DNA from: an uncultured Litoreibacter sp.
Lineage (GTDB): Bacteria > Pseudomonadota > Alphaproteobacteria > Rhodobacterales > Rhodobacteraceae
Assembly (NCBI GenBank): GCA_947492995.1
Contig: CANLOU010000002.1
Location: 558,001-622,000 of the forward strand
DNA: 64,000 nt
Direction: 5' to 3'
In this document: piece by piece, positions 44,868 through 54,368 of the stretch
Layout: each line of letters starts with the position of its first letter
Position numbering within the stretch: the stretch's first letter is position 1
Notes under the pieces: generated by a model
Seen by the model: the letters and a program-made list of their open reading frames with translations, nothing else
What the model was told of the DNA's origin: nothing
Database searches by the model: none
Program-made: the position numbers and the translations under genes

Positions 44868-46235
44868 ATGGCACAGACATGGACCAAGACGGACTGGCGC
44901 AACAAACCACGCATCCAGATGCCTGATTATACTGACGCAGCGAAACTCGCCGCAGCAGAGGCCCAGCTTGCCAAATATCCGCCGCTGGTCTTTGCAGGCG
45001 AGGCGCGCACGCTGAAAAAACAACTTGGTGATGTGGCCCAGGGCAAGGGCTTCCTGTTGCAGGGCGGCGATTGTGCCGAAAGCTTCTCTGATTTTTCCGC
45101 TGACGGCATCCGCGACACGTTCAAGGTGATGCTGCAAATGGCGATGGTGCTGACCTATGGCGCCAAGGTGCCCGTGGTCAAAATCGGCCGCATGGCGGGC
45201 CAGTTCGCCAAGCCGCGGTCGGCTGACACCGAAACCAAGGACGGCGTGGAGCTGCCAAGCTACCGCGGCGACATCATCAACGAGCTGGACTTCACGCCCG
45301 AGGCCCGCATCCCCGATCCCGCCAAGATGCTGCAGGCCTACACGCAGGCCGCTGCCACCTTGAACCTGCTGCGCGCCTTCTCCAAAGGCGGCTACGCCGA
45401 CATCCATCAGGTCCATGCATGGACGCTGGGCTTCACCGAAGGCGACAAGGCCGCCAAATACCGCGACATGGCCAACCGCATCCAGGATGCGCTGGACTTC
45501 ATGGCGTCCGCCGGCCTGACATCGGACAACAACGCCGAGCTGGCGTCCGTCGATTTCTACACCTCCCACGAGGCCCTGCTGCTCGAATATGAGGAAGCGC
45601 TGACCCGCGTGGACAGCACCTCCGGCAAATGGCTCGCTGGCTCCGGCCACATGATCTGGATCGGCGACCGCACCCGTCAGCCTGACGGGGCGCATGTCGA
45701 ATTCTGCAAGGGCGTGCTGAACCCGATCGGGCTGAAATGCGGCCCCACCATGACGTCGGGCCACCTCAAGTCGCTGATGGCGACGCTGAACCCCGACAAC
45801 GAGCCGGGCCGCCTGACGCTCATCAACCGCTTCGGCGCCGGGTCCGTGGGCGAGCATCTGCCGCGCCTCGTCAAGGCCGTGCAGGAAGAAGGCGCGAACG
45901 TCGTTTGGACCTGCGACCCGATGCACGGCAACACGATCAAGTCGTCGTCGGGCTACAAAACGCGTCCGTTCGACTCGGTGCTGCGGGAGGTTCAGGAATT
46001 CTTCGCCGTTCACAAGGCCGAGGGCACCATCGCGGGCGGCGTTCATTTCGAGATGACCGGCGCGGATGTGACCGAATGCACCGGCGGTGTCCGTGCAGTC
46101 ACAGACGAGGACCTGTCGGATAGGTACCACACCGCTTGTGACCCACGCCTGAACGCGTCGCAGTCTTTGGAACTGGCCTTCCTCGTCGCCGAGGAGCTGT
46201 CGCAACGCGCCGAAACAAAGCGCGCTGCGGTCTAG
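44868..46235 (+). CDS. aroG: class II 3-deoxy-7-phosphoheptulonate synthase
   Basis: A 455-residue type II (plant/mycobacterial-type) DAHP synthase, the first step of the shikimate pathway: phosphoenolpyruvate plus erythrose 4-phosphate. Motifs include [23 protein letters not shown], the metal and phosphate sites in [10 protein letters not shown], and GVHFEMTG. The ATG at 44868 follows a ggag site; an upstream frame extends to 44667 over the divergent regulator. A strong terminator follows. Confidence 0.95.
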   Translation: MAQTWTKTDWRNKPRIQMPDYTDAAKLAAAEAQLAKYPPLVFAGEARTLKKQLGDVAQGKGFLLQGGDCAESFSDFSADGIRDTFKVMLQMAMVLTYGAKVPVVKIGRMAGQFAKPRSADTETKDGVELPSYRGDIINELDFTPEARIPDPAKMLQAYTQAAATLNLLRAFSKGGYADIHQVHAWTLGFTEGDKAAKYRDMANRIQDALDFMASAGLTSDNNAELASVDFYTSHEALLLEYEEALTRVDSTSGKWLAGSGHMIWIGDRTRQPDGAHVEFCKGVLNPIGLKCGPTMTSGHLKSLMATLNPDNEPGRLTLINRFGAGSVGEHLPRLVKAVQEEGANVVWTCDPMHGNTIKSSSGYKTRPFDSVLREVQEFFAVHKAEGTIAGGVHFEMTGADVTECTGGVRAVTDEDLSDRYHTACDPRLNASQSLELAFLVAEELSQRAETKRAAV

Positions 46236-46260
46236 GCGAGCTGAATACCAGGACAATCAA

Positions 46261-46296
46261 GGGCCTCCCAACGTCACGTTGGGGGGCCTTTATTTT
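46261..46296 (+). terminator. Rho-independent terminator of the DAHP synthase gene
   Basis: GGCCTCCCAACG (46262-46273), loop TCA, and CGTTGGGGGGCC form a 12-pair stem with one T-G pair, followed by TTTATTTT. It lies 25 bases past the stop and slightly overlaps the 3' end of the convergent PAS gene. Confidence 0.92.
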
Positions 46297-46955
46297 ACGA
46301 CCCTTAGGTAGGCTTTGGTGTCATTGCTCTTAAATGGGGTTTGGGTTTCGGCGAACCCCGTGACGGGTACCGCCGACACATGATCCACATCAACAAGGCC
46401 CGATACCAGCGATGTGCGCTGCAATTGCGAGACGCGGAAGCGTCGGGGCTTGGGCCCGATGACCCCCTCCGTCACAAGGCAGCCAATGGCGCGGTTGGTT
46501 TCTTCGCCTTCGCCCTTGAGCGGCAAGACCAGTAGGTTGCCGGTCAATCTGGGCGCGCTGCCGGGGTCCGATATAAGTTTGTATTCTTGTATCTCCGGCG
46601 TGTCGAAAACCGCATCAATCTGAATATCAAACGCGGCGCGCGCGTCGGGCACGATGATCGACCGCAGGGGCATCCCGCGCACTTCCATGCCCATCATGTC
46701 GTTGATGCTCATGCCGGCCAGTCGAAAGCGCGGGTCGCTCAGGGCGGAGCGTTCCAGAACGAAGCACATTTCCAGAAAGGAAGACATGTCGCGCGGGTCC
46801 ACTTCGGACCGCAACGGCATCAGCCGCCCGGCGCGCAGTTCTTCCCAATAGTCGCGGATCTGAGCCAAAATAGGTTGTGTCATCGCGGTATGATACGTCC
46901 CGAATGGAATTACGTTTTCAGGCCGTGATGGCCTGTGCGGCTGTTGCCGTGGCAT
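46290..46955 (-). CDS. PAS_5-family single-domain protein
   Basis: A 221-residue soluble protein with one PAS-like domain (LSDPRFRLAGMSINDMMGMEVRGM; LISDPGSAPRLTGNLLVLPL). This matches a PAS family abundant in alphaproteobacteria, often of unknown ligand and without output domain. The ATG at 46955 is preferred; a TTG at 46979 is possible. It is divergent from yicC across a region with a CtrA-type site. Confidence 0.78.
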   Translation of the reverse strand: MPRQQPHRPSRPENVIPFGTYHTAMTQPILAQIRDYWEELRAGRLMPLRSEVDPRDMSSFLEMCFVLERSALSDPRFRLAGMSINDMMGMEVRGMPLRSIIVPDARAAFDIQIDAVFDTPEIQEYKLISDPGSAPRLTGNLLVLPLKGEGEETNRAIGCLVTEGVIGPKPRRFRVSQLQRTSLVSGLVDVDHVSAVPVTGFAETQTPFKSNDTKAYLRVVK

Positions 46956-47062
46956 GATAGGGCACCCTCTAGGTTGCAAGTTGTGCAGATCAGGCCCACC
47001 CCACGAGGGCCCCGTCGCAGTTGCTGCAACCTTCAGGTTTTGTTAACCGTGAGTGCAGAACC

Positions 47063-47077
47063 TTAACGTAGTCTTAA
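47063..47077. promoter_or_regulatory. CtrA-type binding site TTAA-N7-TTAA
   Basis: TTAA (47063-47066), CGTAGTC and TTAA (47074-47077) match the full CtrA consensus in the shared upstream region of the PAS gene and yicC. A further TTAACC (47043-47048) is close by. ChpT, the phosphotransferase feeding CtrA, is encoded 2 kb away. Confidence 0.6.
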
Positions 47078-47133
47078 TATGGCACATTTTAGCTAAGTTG
47101 CGGGTTCCTAAACTGTTAATAGGTTAATCAACC

Positions 47134-48021
47134 ATGGTTCACTCAATGACCGGCTTCGCGTCTGAAAGCGGATCGGCCCCCGGTATCGCTTGGACGCTTG
47201 AGATGCGGGGCGTGAATGCCAAAGGCCTCGATATCAGAGTGCGCGCGCCGGACCGGATGGTGGGCTTTGACCAGAAACTCAAAACGCTTTTTCAAAAAAG
47301 CCTGACCCGGGGCAATATCAACGTGACCCTGCGCTACGAGGTGGATGGCGGCTCAAGCGGCGCTCAGGTCGACCAGATCGCACTGGACGGGTATCTCAAG
47401 GCCGCAAAGGCCGTTGAAGATCAGGCGGCCAAGCTGGGCGTCACACTGCGCGCCAGCAGCGCGACCGACATGCTGTCTTTGCGCGGTGTGATGGTCGCCG
47501 GTGACGAAGCGGGCGCATTGCCGCCCGAAGCGGAGGTTTTGAAAACCGCAGCTGACGCCATGCTGGCCTTCATAAAGATGCGCCAGACCGAAGGCACGGC
47601 GCTGCATGCTGTGCTTGAGACGTCGCTTGGCCAAGTCACCACATTGGTCCAAGAGGCAGCAAAGCTTGCCGAGGCCCGAAAAGATCAGGTTGCGGCCACG
47701 CTGAGGGACAATCTTGCCCGCGTGCTGGACAACAGTGACGGCGCTGATCCCGACCGCGTCGCACAGGAATTGGCCATGCTCGCCGTCAAAGCCGATGTCA
47801 CCGAAGAGATCGACCGCCTCAACGCCCATGTCGACGCGGCCCGCGCCTTGTTGGCAGAAGGAGGCGCCGTGGGGCGCAAGCTCGACTTCCTCATGCAGGA
47901 ATTCAACCGCGAGGCAAATACGCTGTGCTCCAAATCCGGCTCAACCGAACTGACCCGCGTTGGCCTTGACCTCAAAGCGCTGATCGATCAGATGCGCGAG
48001 CAAGTCCAGAACGTGGAGTAG
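47134..48021 (+). CDS. yicC: YicC-family endoribonuclease
   Basis: A 295-residue protein with the N-terminal signature [10 protein letters not shown] and the C-terminal [20 protein letters not shown], both typical of YicC. YicC of E. coli is reported to be an endoribonuclease acting on small RNAs. It is followed 2 bases later by gmk, the conserved yicC-gmk arrangement. Confidence 0.93.
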   Translation: MVHSMTGFASESGSAPGIAWTLEMRGVNAKGLDIRVRAPDRMVGFDQKLKTLFQKSLTRGNINVTLRYEVDGGSSGAQVDQIALDGYLKAAKAVEDQAAKLGVTLRASSATDMLSLRGVMVAGDEAGALPPEAEVLKTAADAMLAFIKMRQTEGTALHAVLETSLGQVTTLVQEAAKLAEARKDQVAATLRDNLARVLDNSDGADPDRVAQELAMLAVKADVTEEIDRLNAHVDAARALLAEGGAVGRKLDFLMQEFNREANTLCSKSGSTELTRVGLDLKALIDQMREQVQNVE

Positions 48022-48023
48022 AC

Positions 48024-48665
48024 ATGGCCAACCGGCGCGGCATCCCGATCATTTTGTCCTCCCCCTCAGGTGCGGGCAAATCCACACTTTCCAAATTGCT
48101 GATGAAGTGGGACCCGTCGATTAGCTTCTCGGTCTCCGCCACCACCCGCGCGCCGCGCGCTGGCGAAGAAGATGGCCGCGAGTATTATTTCCGCACCCGC
48201 GCAGAATTCGAATCCATGGTGGCCGGCGGCGAGATGCTTGAACATGCCGAGGTGTTCGGCAATCTCTACGGCTCACCGCTGGAACCGGTCGAGGCCGCGC
48301 TATCCGCGGGCCGCGATGTGATCTTCGACATCGACTGGCAGGGCGGGCAGCAAATTCGCGGGTCCGCGCTCGCCAAAGACATTGTCTCGATCTTCATTTT
48401 GCCACCCTCCATCACCGAGCTGGAGAATCGCCTCCGCACCCGTGGTCAGGACAGCGACGAGGTCATCGCCGACCGCATGACCAAAAGCCGCGACGAGATC
48501 AGCCACTGGGCGGAATATGATTACTGTATCGTTAATCATGAAATTTCTGACAGCGAAGAAAAGCTTAAAGCCATCTTAACGGCCGAGAGGTTGCGGCGCT
48601 CACGTCAGGCCGGATTGGTCGATATCGTGCGTGAATTAAATGTACAATTTGGGTTGAGGGGCTAA
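48024..48665 (+). CDS. gmk: guanylate kinase
   Basis: A 213-residue enzyme that phosphorylates GMP to GDP. The P-loop is [13 protein letters not shown] near residue 13, with the GMP-binding segment [19 protein letters not shown] and the conserved [10 protein letters not shown]. Size and order are standard. It is coupled to yicC. Confidence 0.97.
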   Translation: MANRRGIPIILSSPSGAGKSTLSKLLMKWDPSISFSVSATTRAPRAGEEDGREYYFRTRAEFESMVAGGEMLEHAEVFGNLYGSPLEPVEAALSAGRDVIFDIDWQGGQQIRGSALAKDIVSIFILPPSITELENRLRTRGQDSDEVIADRMTKSRDEISHWAEYDYCIVNHEISDSEEKLKAILTAERLRRSRQAGLVDIVRELNVQFGLRG

Positions 48666-48667
48666 AA

Positions 48668-49192
48668 ATGTTGTACCAATTTGTACAAAACTCACCCCAA
48701 ACCCCGGAATCTGGCGATTTCTGGGTCGCTCCCGACGCCAATGTCATCGGGCAGGTGATTTTGGAAGACGCCACCTCCGTCTGGTTCGGCGCAACGCTGC
48801 GTGGCGACAACGAGCCGATCATTGTGGGCGAAGGCACGAACATTCAAGAAAACTGCGTGCTGCATACCGACATTGGATCACCGCTAACCATCGGAAAGAA
48901 TTGCACAATTGGCCATAAGGCGATGCTGCATGGATGCACGATTGGGGATGGGTCTCTGATCGGGATGGGGGCCACAGTTCTGAACAATGCGACCATCGGA
49001 AAAGGCTGTTTGATCGGGGCAGGGGCGCTCATTACAGAAGGCAAGGTCATCCCCGACGGCACGATGGTGCTGGGGTCCCCCGGCAAAGTCGTCCGGGACC
49101 TAGATGATGAGGCAAAACAAGGGCTTATCAACTCCGCGCTGGGCTACCAAGCCAATATGCGGCGCTTCCGCGACGCGCTGAAACCGCTCTAA
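48668..49192 (+). CDS. gamma-class carbonic anhydrase family protein
   Basis: A 174-residue left-handed beta-helix protein with hexapeptide repeats (IGKNCTIGHKAMLHGCTIG). Three His in the zinc positions are seen: CVLHTDIG, IGHKA and LHGC. Homologues (YrdA/PaaY group) show weak or redox-dependent carbonic anhydrase activity. It follows gmk by 2 bases and overlaps the convergent chpT by 4. Confidence 0.88.
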   Translation: MLYQFVQNSPQTPESGDFWVAPDANVIGQVILEDATSVWFGATLRGDNEPIIVGEGTNIQENCVLHTDIGSPLTIGKNCTIGHKAMLHGCTIGDGSLIGMGATVLNNATIGKGCLIGAGALITEGKVIPDGTMVLGSPGKVVRDLDDEAKQGLINSALGYQANMRRFRDALKPL

Positions 49193-49785
49193 TATTGCAG
49201 TGAAACGGCGCTGTCAGAATGCCCAACCTGCGGCACCTGACCCGTCCGCTCGAACGCTTCCCTGAGCAAAGTGAACTGCACCTGACTGGACGGCAAAGCC
49301 TGCCCCGCCTGCCGCGTCAATGCGCCCCAAACCTCTGCATCAAAGCGCACCGCAGGCCCGAAGCCCTGCAATTGCCAATTCCCTCTTTCTGCGTTGATGA
49401 CAATCTCACCCCCCTGCGGCAGCACCGTTTCGACGCATAAAATGGCCAAAAGCGCGATTTTGGCCTCCGTCCGCGTCGGATCAGACGGGGGAGACCAACG
49501 TACCTTCAAACGCCCGCCACCATAGCAACCATCTAAAATCTTGAGCATTTCCGAGCGCGCTAGCATTTGCGACCCGCTTGACGCACCGAAGGCGACGCGG
49601 AAAAGTTTGATCCGGGCGTTTGCCCCGTCCACGGCTTCCTCGATGAGTTTCATCTCTGGCGTATCAGTCACGCCGGACATGGCAAGCAGTTCCAACCCAT
49701 TGCTGATCGCGCCCAAAGGGCTGATAAGGTCATGACAGATGCGGGAACCAAGCAGCGATGCGCTGTCTCTAAGGTCAATGCTCAT
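49189..49785 (-). CDS. chpT: ChpT-type histidine phosphotransferase
   Basis: A 198-residue protein with a DHp-like helical hairpin carrying His18 (LGSRICHDLISPLGAISNGLE) and a degenerate ATPase-like domain (ALLAILCVETVLPQGGEI). ChpT relays phosphate from CckA to CtrA and CpdR. The ATG at 49785 is preferred; an ATG at 49812 overlaps the divergent DUF3553 start codon. Confidence 0.9.
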   Translation of the reverse strand: MSIDLRDSASLLGSRICHDLISPLGAISNGLELLAMSGVTDTPEMKLIEEAVDGANARIKLFRVAFGASSGSQMLARSEMLKILDGCYGGGRLKVRWSPPSDPTRTEAKIALLAILCVETVLPQGGEIVINAERGNWQLQGFGPAVRFDAEVWGALTRQAGQALPSSQVQFTLLREAFERTGQVPQVGHSDSAVSLQY

Positions 49786-49810
49786 AGGATCGTGTCCAAC
49801 GGGGTGTGCC

Positions 49811-49999
49811 ATGATGGAAGAACTGAACTCTCTTTTGGAGCCGGGGATGCTCGTGCGTCACCCGGACGCGCCCGATTGGGGCCTTGGACAAGTTCAATCC
49901 AACATCAACGGTAAAATTACGGTTAATTTTGAGCATCAGGGCAAAGTTACAATCATTGGGTCTAAAGTAATGCTGCTTTTGCAGCATGGGGTTGAATGA
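49811..49999 (+). CDS. DUF3553 small protein
   Basis: A 62-residue beta-rich protein (LEPGMLVRHPDAPDWGLGQVQS; GKITVNFEHQGKVTI), the pattern of DUF3553, also seen as a tail on some UvrD-like helicases. Function unknown. ATG at 49811 or 49814. It is head-to-head with chpT with almost no spacer. Confidence 0.75.
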   Translation: MMEELNSLLEPGMLVRHPDAPDWGLGQVQSNINGKITVNFEHQGKVTIIGSKVMLLLQHGVE

Positions 50000-50052
50000 C
50001 GTGGCAATATTCGCATGGGTATCAAAAATCGACTTTCTTAGCTCTATACCCA

Positions 50053-50071
50053 ATTTGGAATTTCGCCAAAT
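50053..50071. repeat. inverted repeat upstream of olsB
   Basis: ATTTGG (50053-50058) and CCAAAT (50066-50071) are separated by 7 bases, with another ATTTGG at 50074-50079. It lies in the 84-base gap before olsB and could be an operator or a weak hairpin; there is no T-run. Confidence 0.35.
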
Positions 50072-50083
50072 CTATTTGGCAGA

Positions 50084-50866
50084 ATGGACGAACTGATGCT
50101 GGCGGATCAAACCTTTGAAATCCGATTGGCAAAGACTGCGCAAGACATAAGAGGCGCTGAACGGTTGCGCTACAATGTGTTTGTGGAGGAACTGGGGGGC
50201 GATGGCGTAGCCGTTGACCACGGTGACCGGTTGGAGCGCGATGAGTTCGATGCCTACGCCGATCAGTTGATCCTTGTGGATCCATCGCTGGATCCAGCAG
50301 ATTTGGATCATGTGAAGGGCGTCTACCGACTAATGCGGCCAGAACAGGCCGCTGAAGCAGGTCGATATTACAGCGAGGCGGAATATGATCTGACGGCCCT
50401 GAGGCAGTCTGGGCGCGCGCTTTTGGAATTGGGTCGGTCTTGCGTGCATGCGGACCATCGGGGCGGTGCCGCGATGTTTTACCTTTGGCAAGGGCTGGCC
50501 GACTATGTCGCAAAGCACGGCACAGAGGTTCTGTTCGGCGTGGCGAGTTTTCACGGCACGGATGTGGAAGCGCTCGCTCCAGCGCTATCGCATTTGAACA
50601 ATGCTCATCTGGCCCCAGAAGATTTGCGCCCAACGTCGCTTAAATATCAGCCGATGGACTTGATCCCGGCTGACAAGATCAACAGGCCAGCGGCGATGAA
50701 GGCCACACCGGCCCTGATAAAGGCCTACCTGCGATTGGGAGGAATGGTCGGAGATGGCGCATTTATTGACCATGATTTCAACACGGTAGATGTCTGTTTG
50801 GTGATGGATACGGCGACAATGTCAGCCAAGCACCGGGACATTTACACCAAAGGAGCCCGTCCGTGA
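50084..50866 (+). CDS. olsB: L-ornithine N(alpha)-acyltransferase
   Basis: A 260-residue GNAT-fold acyltransferase that attaches a 3-hydroxyacyl chain from ACP to ornithine, the first step of ornithine lipid synthesis. Motifs are ERLRYNVFVEELGG, RALLELGRSCVHADHRGGAAM and FGVASFHGTD. Its stop overlaps the GTG start of olsA (GTGA), and the two form the classical pair. Confidence 0.93.
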   Translation: MDELMLADQTFEIRLAKTAQDIRGAERLRYNVFVEELGGDGVAVDHGDRLERDEFDAYADQLILVDPSLDPADLDHVKGVYRLMRPEQAAEAGRYYSEAEYDLTALRQSGRALLELGRSCVHADHRGGAAMFYLWQGLADYVAKHGTEVLFGVASFHGTDVEALAPALSHLNNAHLAPEDLRPTSLKYQPMDLIPADKINRPAAMKATPALIKAYLRLGGMVGDGAFIDHDFNTVDVCLVMDTATMSAKHRDIYTKGARP

Positions 50867-51693
50867 CCTGGCAGGAAGCCGAAGAGCCGGATCATAAGCC
50901 AATCGGACCGGCAGGGGCTTTTCGCGCTGTGCTGCGCGGAGTTCCCCTAGCCATCGTGGTATTTGGCGGGTTGATCGTCTTGTTGTTGGTGCGTTTGGTT
51001 GAGTGGCCCGTCTTTGGGCTCAATAGGCCAATAACGCCATACATCACACGATTTGTTTGCCGGACCGGGCTTCGGTTTCTGGGTATCCAGTTCACTGTGC
51101 ATGGGACCCCAATGACTGAAAAAGGGGCGGTGGTGTGCAACCATGCGTCATGGCTTGATATTTTTAGCCTGAACGCATGCCAGCGCATCTATTTTGTGTC
51201 GAAATCAGAAGTTGCCAATTGGCCGGGGATTGGCTGGTTGGCCCGGTCGGTAGGTACGGTCTTTGTCAAGCGAGACAGAAGTGATGCCGCGAACCAGAAA
51301 CAGGTTTTCGAGGATCGCCTGAAAGCGGGTCACACTCTGCTGTTTTTCCCTGAAGGGACCAGCAGTGACGGACGGCAGGTTCTTCCTTTTAAATCAACGC
51401 TTTTCGCGGCGTTTTTTACAGACGCTTTGCGGGATTCAATGTTCATCCAACCCGCAACATTGACCTATGTTGCCCCAGATGGAGAGGACGCGCGCTTCTA
51501 TGGTTGGTGGGGGAGCATGGACTTTGCGCCTCACTTGATCCAGACGCTTGCCGCAAAACGGCAAGGCAGGATTGAGCTGGTGTTTCACAAGCCGTTGAAA
51601 GTGTCTGACTATGCTGACCGCAAACGTCTTGCCGCCGATTGCGAGGCCGCCGTTCGGTCCGGCCTCAGGCTAGAGGGGCCGTCAAAGCCTTGA
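50863..51693 (+). CDS. olsA: lyso-ornithine lipid O-acyltransferase
   Basis: A 276-residue membrane acyltransferase of the PlsC family. The HX4D motif is NHASWLD near residue 93, and FPEGTSSDG near 163 is the second motif; an N-terminal hydrophobic anchor is at about 28-50. Next to olsB it should add the second acyl chain to form ornithine lipid. The last 29 bases overlap the convergent thiE-like gene. Confidence 0.92.
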   Translation: MTWQEAEEPDHKPIGPAGAFRAVLRGVPLAIVVFGGLIVLLLVRLVEWPVFGLNRPITPYITRFVCRTGLRFLGIQFTVHGTPMTEKGAVVCNHASWLDIFSLNACQRIYFVSKSEVANWPGIGWLARSVGTVFVKRDRSDAANQKQVFEDRLKAGHTLLFFPEGTSSDGRQVLPFKSTLFAAFFTDALRDSMFIQPATLTYVAPDGEDARFYGWWGSMDFAPHLIQTLAAKRQGRIELVFHKPLKVSDYADRKRLAADCEAAVRSGLRLEGPSKP

Positions 51694-52303
51694 GCGCGGC
51701 AAGCGGGTTGTCCGACTTCCAAATCTCTGGGCCAATCGCGAAGAAATCGGTGTAGGGCGCAAACGCATCTACTGCGTCCACGGTGATGTTGCCTTCTGCC
51801 ACGATCGGCAACTCAATCATCTGGGACCACCATTTGAAGTCTTCCAAGTCGGCAATGTCACCGGCACCAAGCCCCGTATCCGTCAGCGGACCCAGCGCGA
51901 CATAATCCGCACCACTTTCGCCCGCGTTCATTCCTTCATGACGGGTCGCGCCGCAAGAGGCGCCAATAACCAGATCGGCGCCAAGCTCTTTGCGCGCATA
52001 CCGCACGGTGCGGGCACCATCGGTCAGGTGAACGCCGTCCAGCCCCAGCTTTTCGATCAACCGTATATGAGTGTCGAGGATCAGTGGGATGTCGCGGGCA
52101 TGGCAGTCTTCGCGCAGCAAATCGGCGGCGCGGCTGACGTCATCCTCGTCAGAGGCCGACAATGCAAGGCGCACACAGGCGATGTCGACGCCGTCAAGAA
52201 TAGATGCCAGCGTTGCTGGAAAGCTCGACAACTCGATCTCCGGCGGGGTGATGAGGTATATTTGGGGGACGTCGGGCGCGTCTTGGGCATCGGTCATGGG
52301 CAT
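51665..52303 (-). CDS. thiamine phosphate synthase (ThiE/TenI)-like protein
   Basis: A 212-residue TIM-barrel protein. YLITPPE is at the start, GVHLTDGARTV near residue 93, VIGASCGATRHEGMNAGESGADYVALGP near 112, and IVAEGNIT near 168. The usual PPE/PP-binding motif CHS is replaced by SCGATRHE, so it may be a TenI-type isomerase homologue rather than true ThiE. No other thi genes are near. Start 52303 or 52297. Confidence 0.82.
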   Translation of the reverse strand: MPMTDAQDAPDVPQIYLITPPEIELSSFPATLASILDGVDIACVRLALSASDEDDVSRAADLLREDCHARDIPLILDTHIRLIEKLGLDGVHLTDGARTVRYARKELGADLVIGASCGATRHEGMNAGESGADYVALGPLTDTGLGAGDIADLEDFKWWSQMIELPIVAEGNITVDAVDAFAPYTDFFAIGPEIWKSDNPLAALKALTAPLA

Positions 52304-52410
52304 GGGCCTTCTCTTTGGCACCGTCATAGCGACGGGGGGCGATGCTCACAAGACCATTGCGAAGGGCGGGGTCGGTCCTTAAACCCCGTGCAAACCAAAG
52401 GAAATACGCG

Positions 52411-53175
52411 ATGTCTGGCACAAATCACGACGCCCAACCCGATTGGAGCGGCCCGCAACCGGTTATGGTGTTGGTAAACCCTCAGATGGGTGAAAACATC
52501 GGCGCGGCAGCGCGTGGGATGCTGAACTTCGGGTTGGAGCGGATGCGGCTGGTTGCTCCGCGTGATGGCTGGCCAAATGCAGCTGCTACGGCCACGGCAT
52601 CAGGGGCCGCAAAGGTCCTTGATACCGTAAGCGTTTACCCAACCACGGCCGAGGCGATTGGTGAATTTGACTATGTCTTTGCGACGACCGCCCGTGGCCG
52701 AGACATGACCAAACCCGTTGTCACGCCTGAGGAAGCGATGCAGCAGACGCGCGCAATGGTGCGCAAAGGCCAAAAGGTCGCCGTCCTGTTTGGGGCCGAA
52801 CGTGCAGGGCTGGAAAACAGCGATGTCGCACAGGCAAATGCCATTATCTCTGTGCCTGTGAACCCGGGTTTCGCTTCATTGAATTTGGCGCAATGCGTTT
52901 TGTTGACCGCATATGAGTGGCGCAGGCAATCAGATGACGCAGCTGTCGTAGCTGACGAAATTGAAGCGGCGTCGCATGTAGAGATACAGAAACTTTACGA
53001 GCACTTCGTGTCCAGGCTGGATATCGCGGGCTTTTTCTTTCCAGCGACCAAGGCGGACAGCATGAAACTGCACCTGCGTAACATGTTTTCCCGAATGCCG
53101 TTGACCCCACAAGATGTACAAATCTTCCACGGAATCCTGCGGCAATTCGTGCGTTGGAAAGAGCGCGACGACTAG
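52411..53175 (+). CDS. trmJ: tRNA (cytidine/uridine-2'-O)-methyltransferase
   Basis: A 254-residue SPOUT methyltransferase of the TrmJ type that modifies position 32 of tRNA. Motifs are LVNPQMGENIGAAARGMLNFG, the trefoil VLFGAERAGLEN and the C-terminal ISVPVNPGFASLNLAQCV. A longer frame starts at 52342, but the ATG at 52411 has aaagga upstream and matches the family length. Confidence 0.93.
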   Translation: MSGTNHDAQPDWSGPQPVMVLVNPQMGENIGAAARGMLNFGLERMRLVAPRDGWPNAAATATASGAAKVLDTVSVYPTTAEAIGEFDYVFATTARGRDMTKPVVTPEEAMQQTRAMVRKGQKVAVLFGAERAGLENSDVAQANAIISVPVNPGFASLNLAQCVLLTAYEWRRQSDDAAVVADEIEAASHVEIQKLYEHFVSRLDIAGFFFPATKADSMKLHLRNMFSRMPLTPQDVQIFHGILRQFVRWKERDD

Positions 53176-53227
53176 TTGCCGCCCCGCCTCGTGCGGACTA
53201 GGTTGTGCTGCAACGAGAGGGGCTGTG

Positions 53228-54364
53228 ATGGCAGAAAAGCGTTCCATTTTTGAAGAAGTCGACACAGTTGAAAAACCGACTGCGCAGGCTGGCGTTATTG
53301 ACAGGGCCAAGCGTCCCGGGGCGCGGGGTCCTATTCGCATTTGGCTGATGGTTCTGTTTGCGCTGGTCGTCTTGATGATCGCGGTTGGCGGTTTGACTCG
53401 TCTGACCGATAGCGGGCTGTCGATCACCGAATGGAAACCTGTCACCGGGGCAATTCCGCCGATGAGCGCGGAGGTGTGGGATCAAGAGTTTGAGAAGTAC
53501 AAACAAATCCCAGAATACACCGAACAAAATGCTGGCATGAGCCTCGCTGAATTCAAAGTGATCTATTGGTGGGAGTGGGGGCACCGCCAACTTGGTCGCG
53601 TCATTGGTTTGGTATGGGCTTTGGGGTTTGCCTATTTCGCAATCCGTCGCCAGATCCCGACCGGCTGGACAGGCCGTTTGCTGCTCATAGGCGGCTTGGG
53701 AGGGCTGCAGGGGGCCATTGGCTGGTGGATGGTGTCCTCCGGCCTACAGGGCAACATGCTGGACGTCGCGCCCTACAGGCTGGCAATCCATCTTGGATTG
53801 GCTTTCGTGATCCTTGGCTTCATCTGCTGGTACGTGTTGCGACTTGGGCGGCCAGAGGCTGACCTGATGCAGGCGCGCCGCAATGCGGATACAAAATTGA
53901 AACGCATGTCGACGGGTTTGCTCCACGCCAGCTATTTGCAAGTGCTGTTGGGAGCCCTTGTTGCCGGCAATGATGCGGGTCGCACTTACACGGATTGGCC
54001 TTTAATGGGCGGCGATGTCTTCCCGACACTCGCATTTGAGTTGGAGCCTTGGTGGCGCAACTTCTTCGAAGGGGAGGCGCTGGTTCAGTTTAACCACCGG
54101 CTGCTCGGCTATATCGTTTTCATATTTGGCCTCGTGATCTGGCGTATGTCGCGCAGCTCCGGCAACCGGGCGACGAAGCAAGCCTTCGATTGGGTTGCGG
54201 TCATGTTGTTTGGACAACTGGTGCTGGGGATCGGAACGGTGCTTTACGCAGCACCCGTGCATCTGGCGCTTGTTCATCAATTGGGGGCGGTTGCGCTGAT
54301 CTGCTTCATCTTGCGTGGGCGGTTTTTGTCCATGTACCCACCCGCCCAATCCGTAAGGGGATAG
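53228..54364 (+). CDS. ctaA: haem A synthase
   Basis: A 378-residue, eight-helix membrane enzyme that oxidises haem O to haem A for cytochrome aa3. Conserved His are seen in EWGHRQLGRVIG, LAIHLGLAFVI, FNHRLLGYIV and LVHQLGAVALI, and the substrate loop NDAGRTYTDWPLMGG is typical. The N-terminal 35-residue cytoplasmic extension is normal for alphaproteobacteria. Confidence 0.95.
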   Translation: MAEKRSIFEEVDTVEKPTAQAGVIDRAKRPGARGPIRIWLMVLFALVVLMIAVGGLTRLTDSGLSITEWKPVTGAIPPMSAEVWDQEFEKYKQIPEYTEQNAGMSLAEFKVIYWWEWGHRQLGRVIGLVWALGFAYFAIRRQIPTGWTGRLLLIGGLGGLQGAIGWWMVSSGLQGNMLDVAPYRLAIHLGLAFVILGFICWYVLRLGRPEADLMQARRNADTKLKRMSTGLLHASYLQVLLGALVAGNDAGRTYTDWPLMGGDVFPTLAFELEPWWRNFFEGEALVQFNHRLLGYIVFIFGLVIWRMSRSSGNRATKQAFDWVAVMLFGQLVLGIGTVLYAAPVHLALVHQLGAVALICFILRGRFLSMYPPAQSVRG

Positions 54365-54368
54365 CACG

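Noticed and set aside
44817-46256. 479-codon open frame opposite the DAHP synthase gene
   Set aside because: It is a GC-driven shadow of a well-supported enzyme gene; His/Arg/Gly-rich with no domain or ribosome site.
48565-48579. Second TTAA-N7-TTAA match
   Set aside because: It lies inside the gmk coding sequence and encodes conserved-looking residues, so it is probably a chance match.
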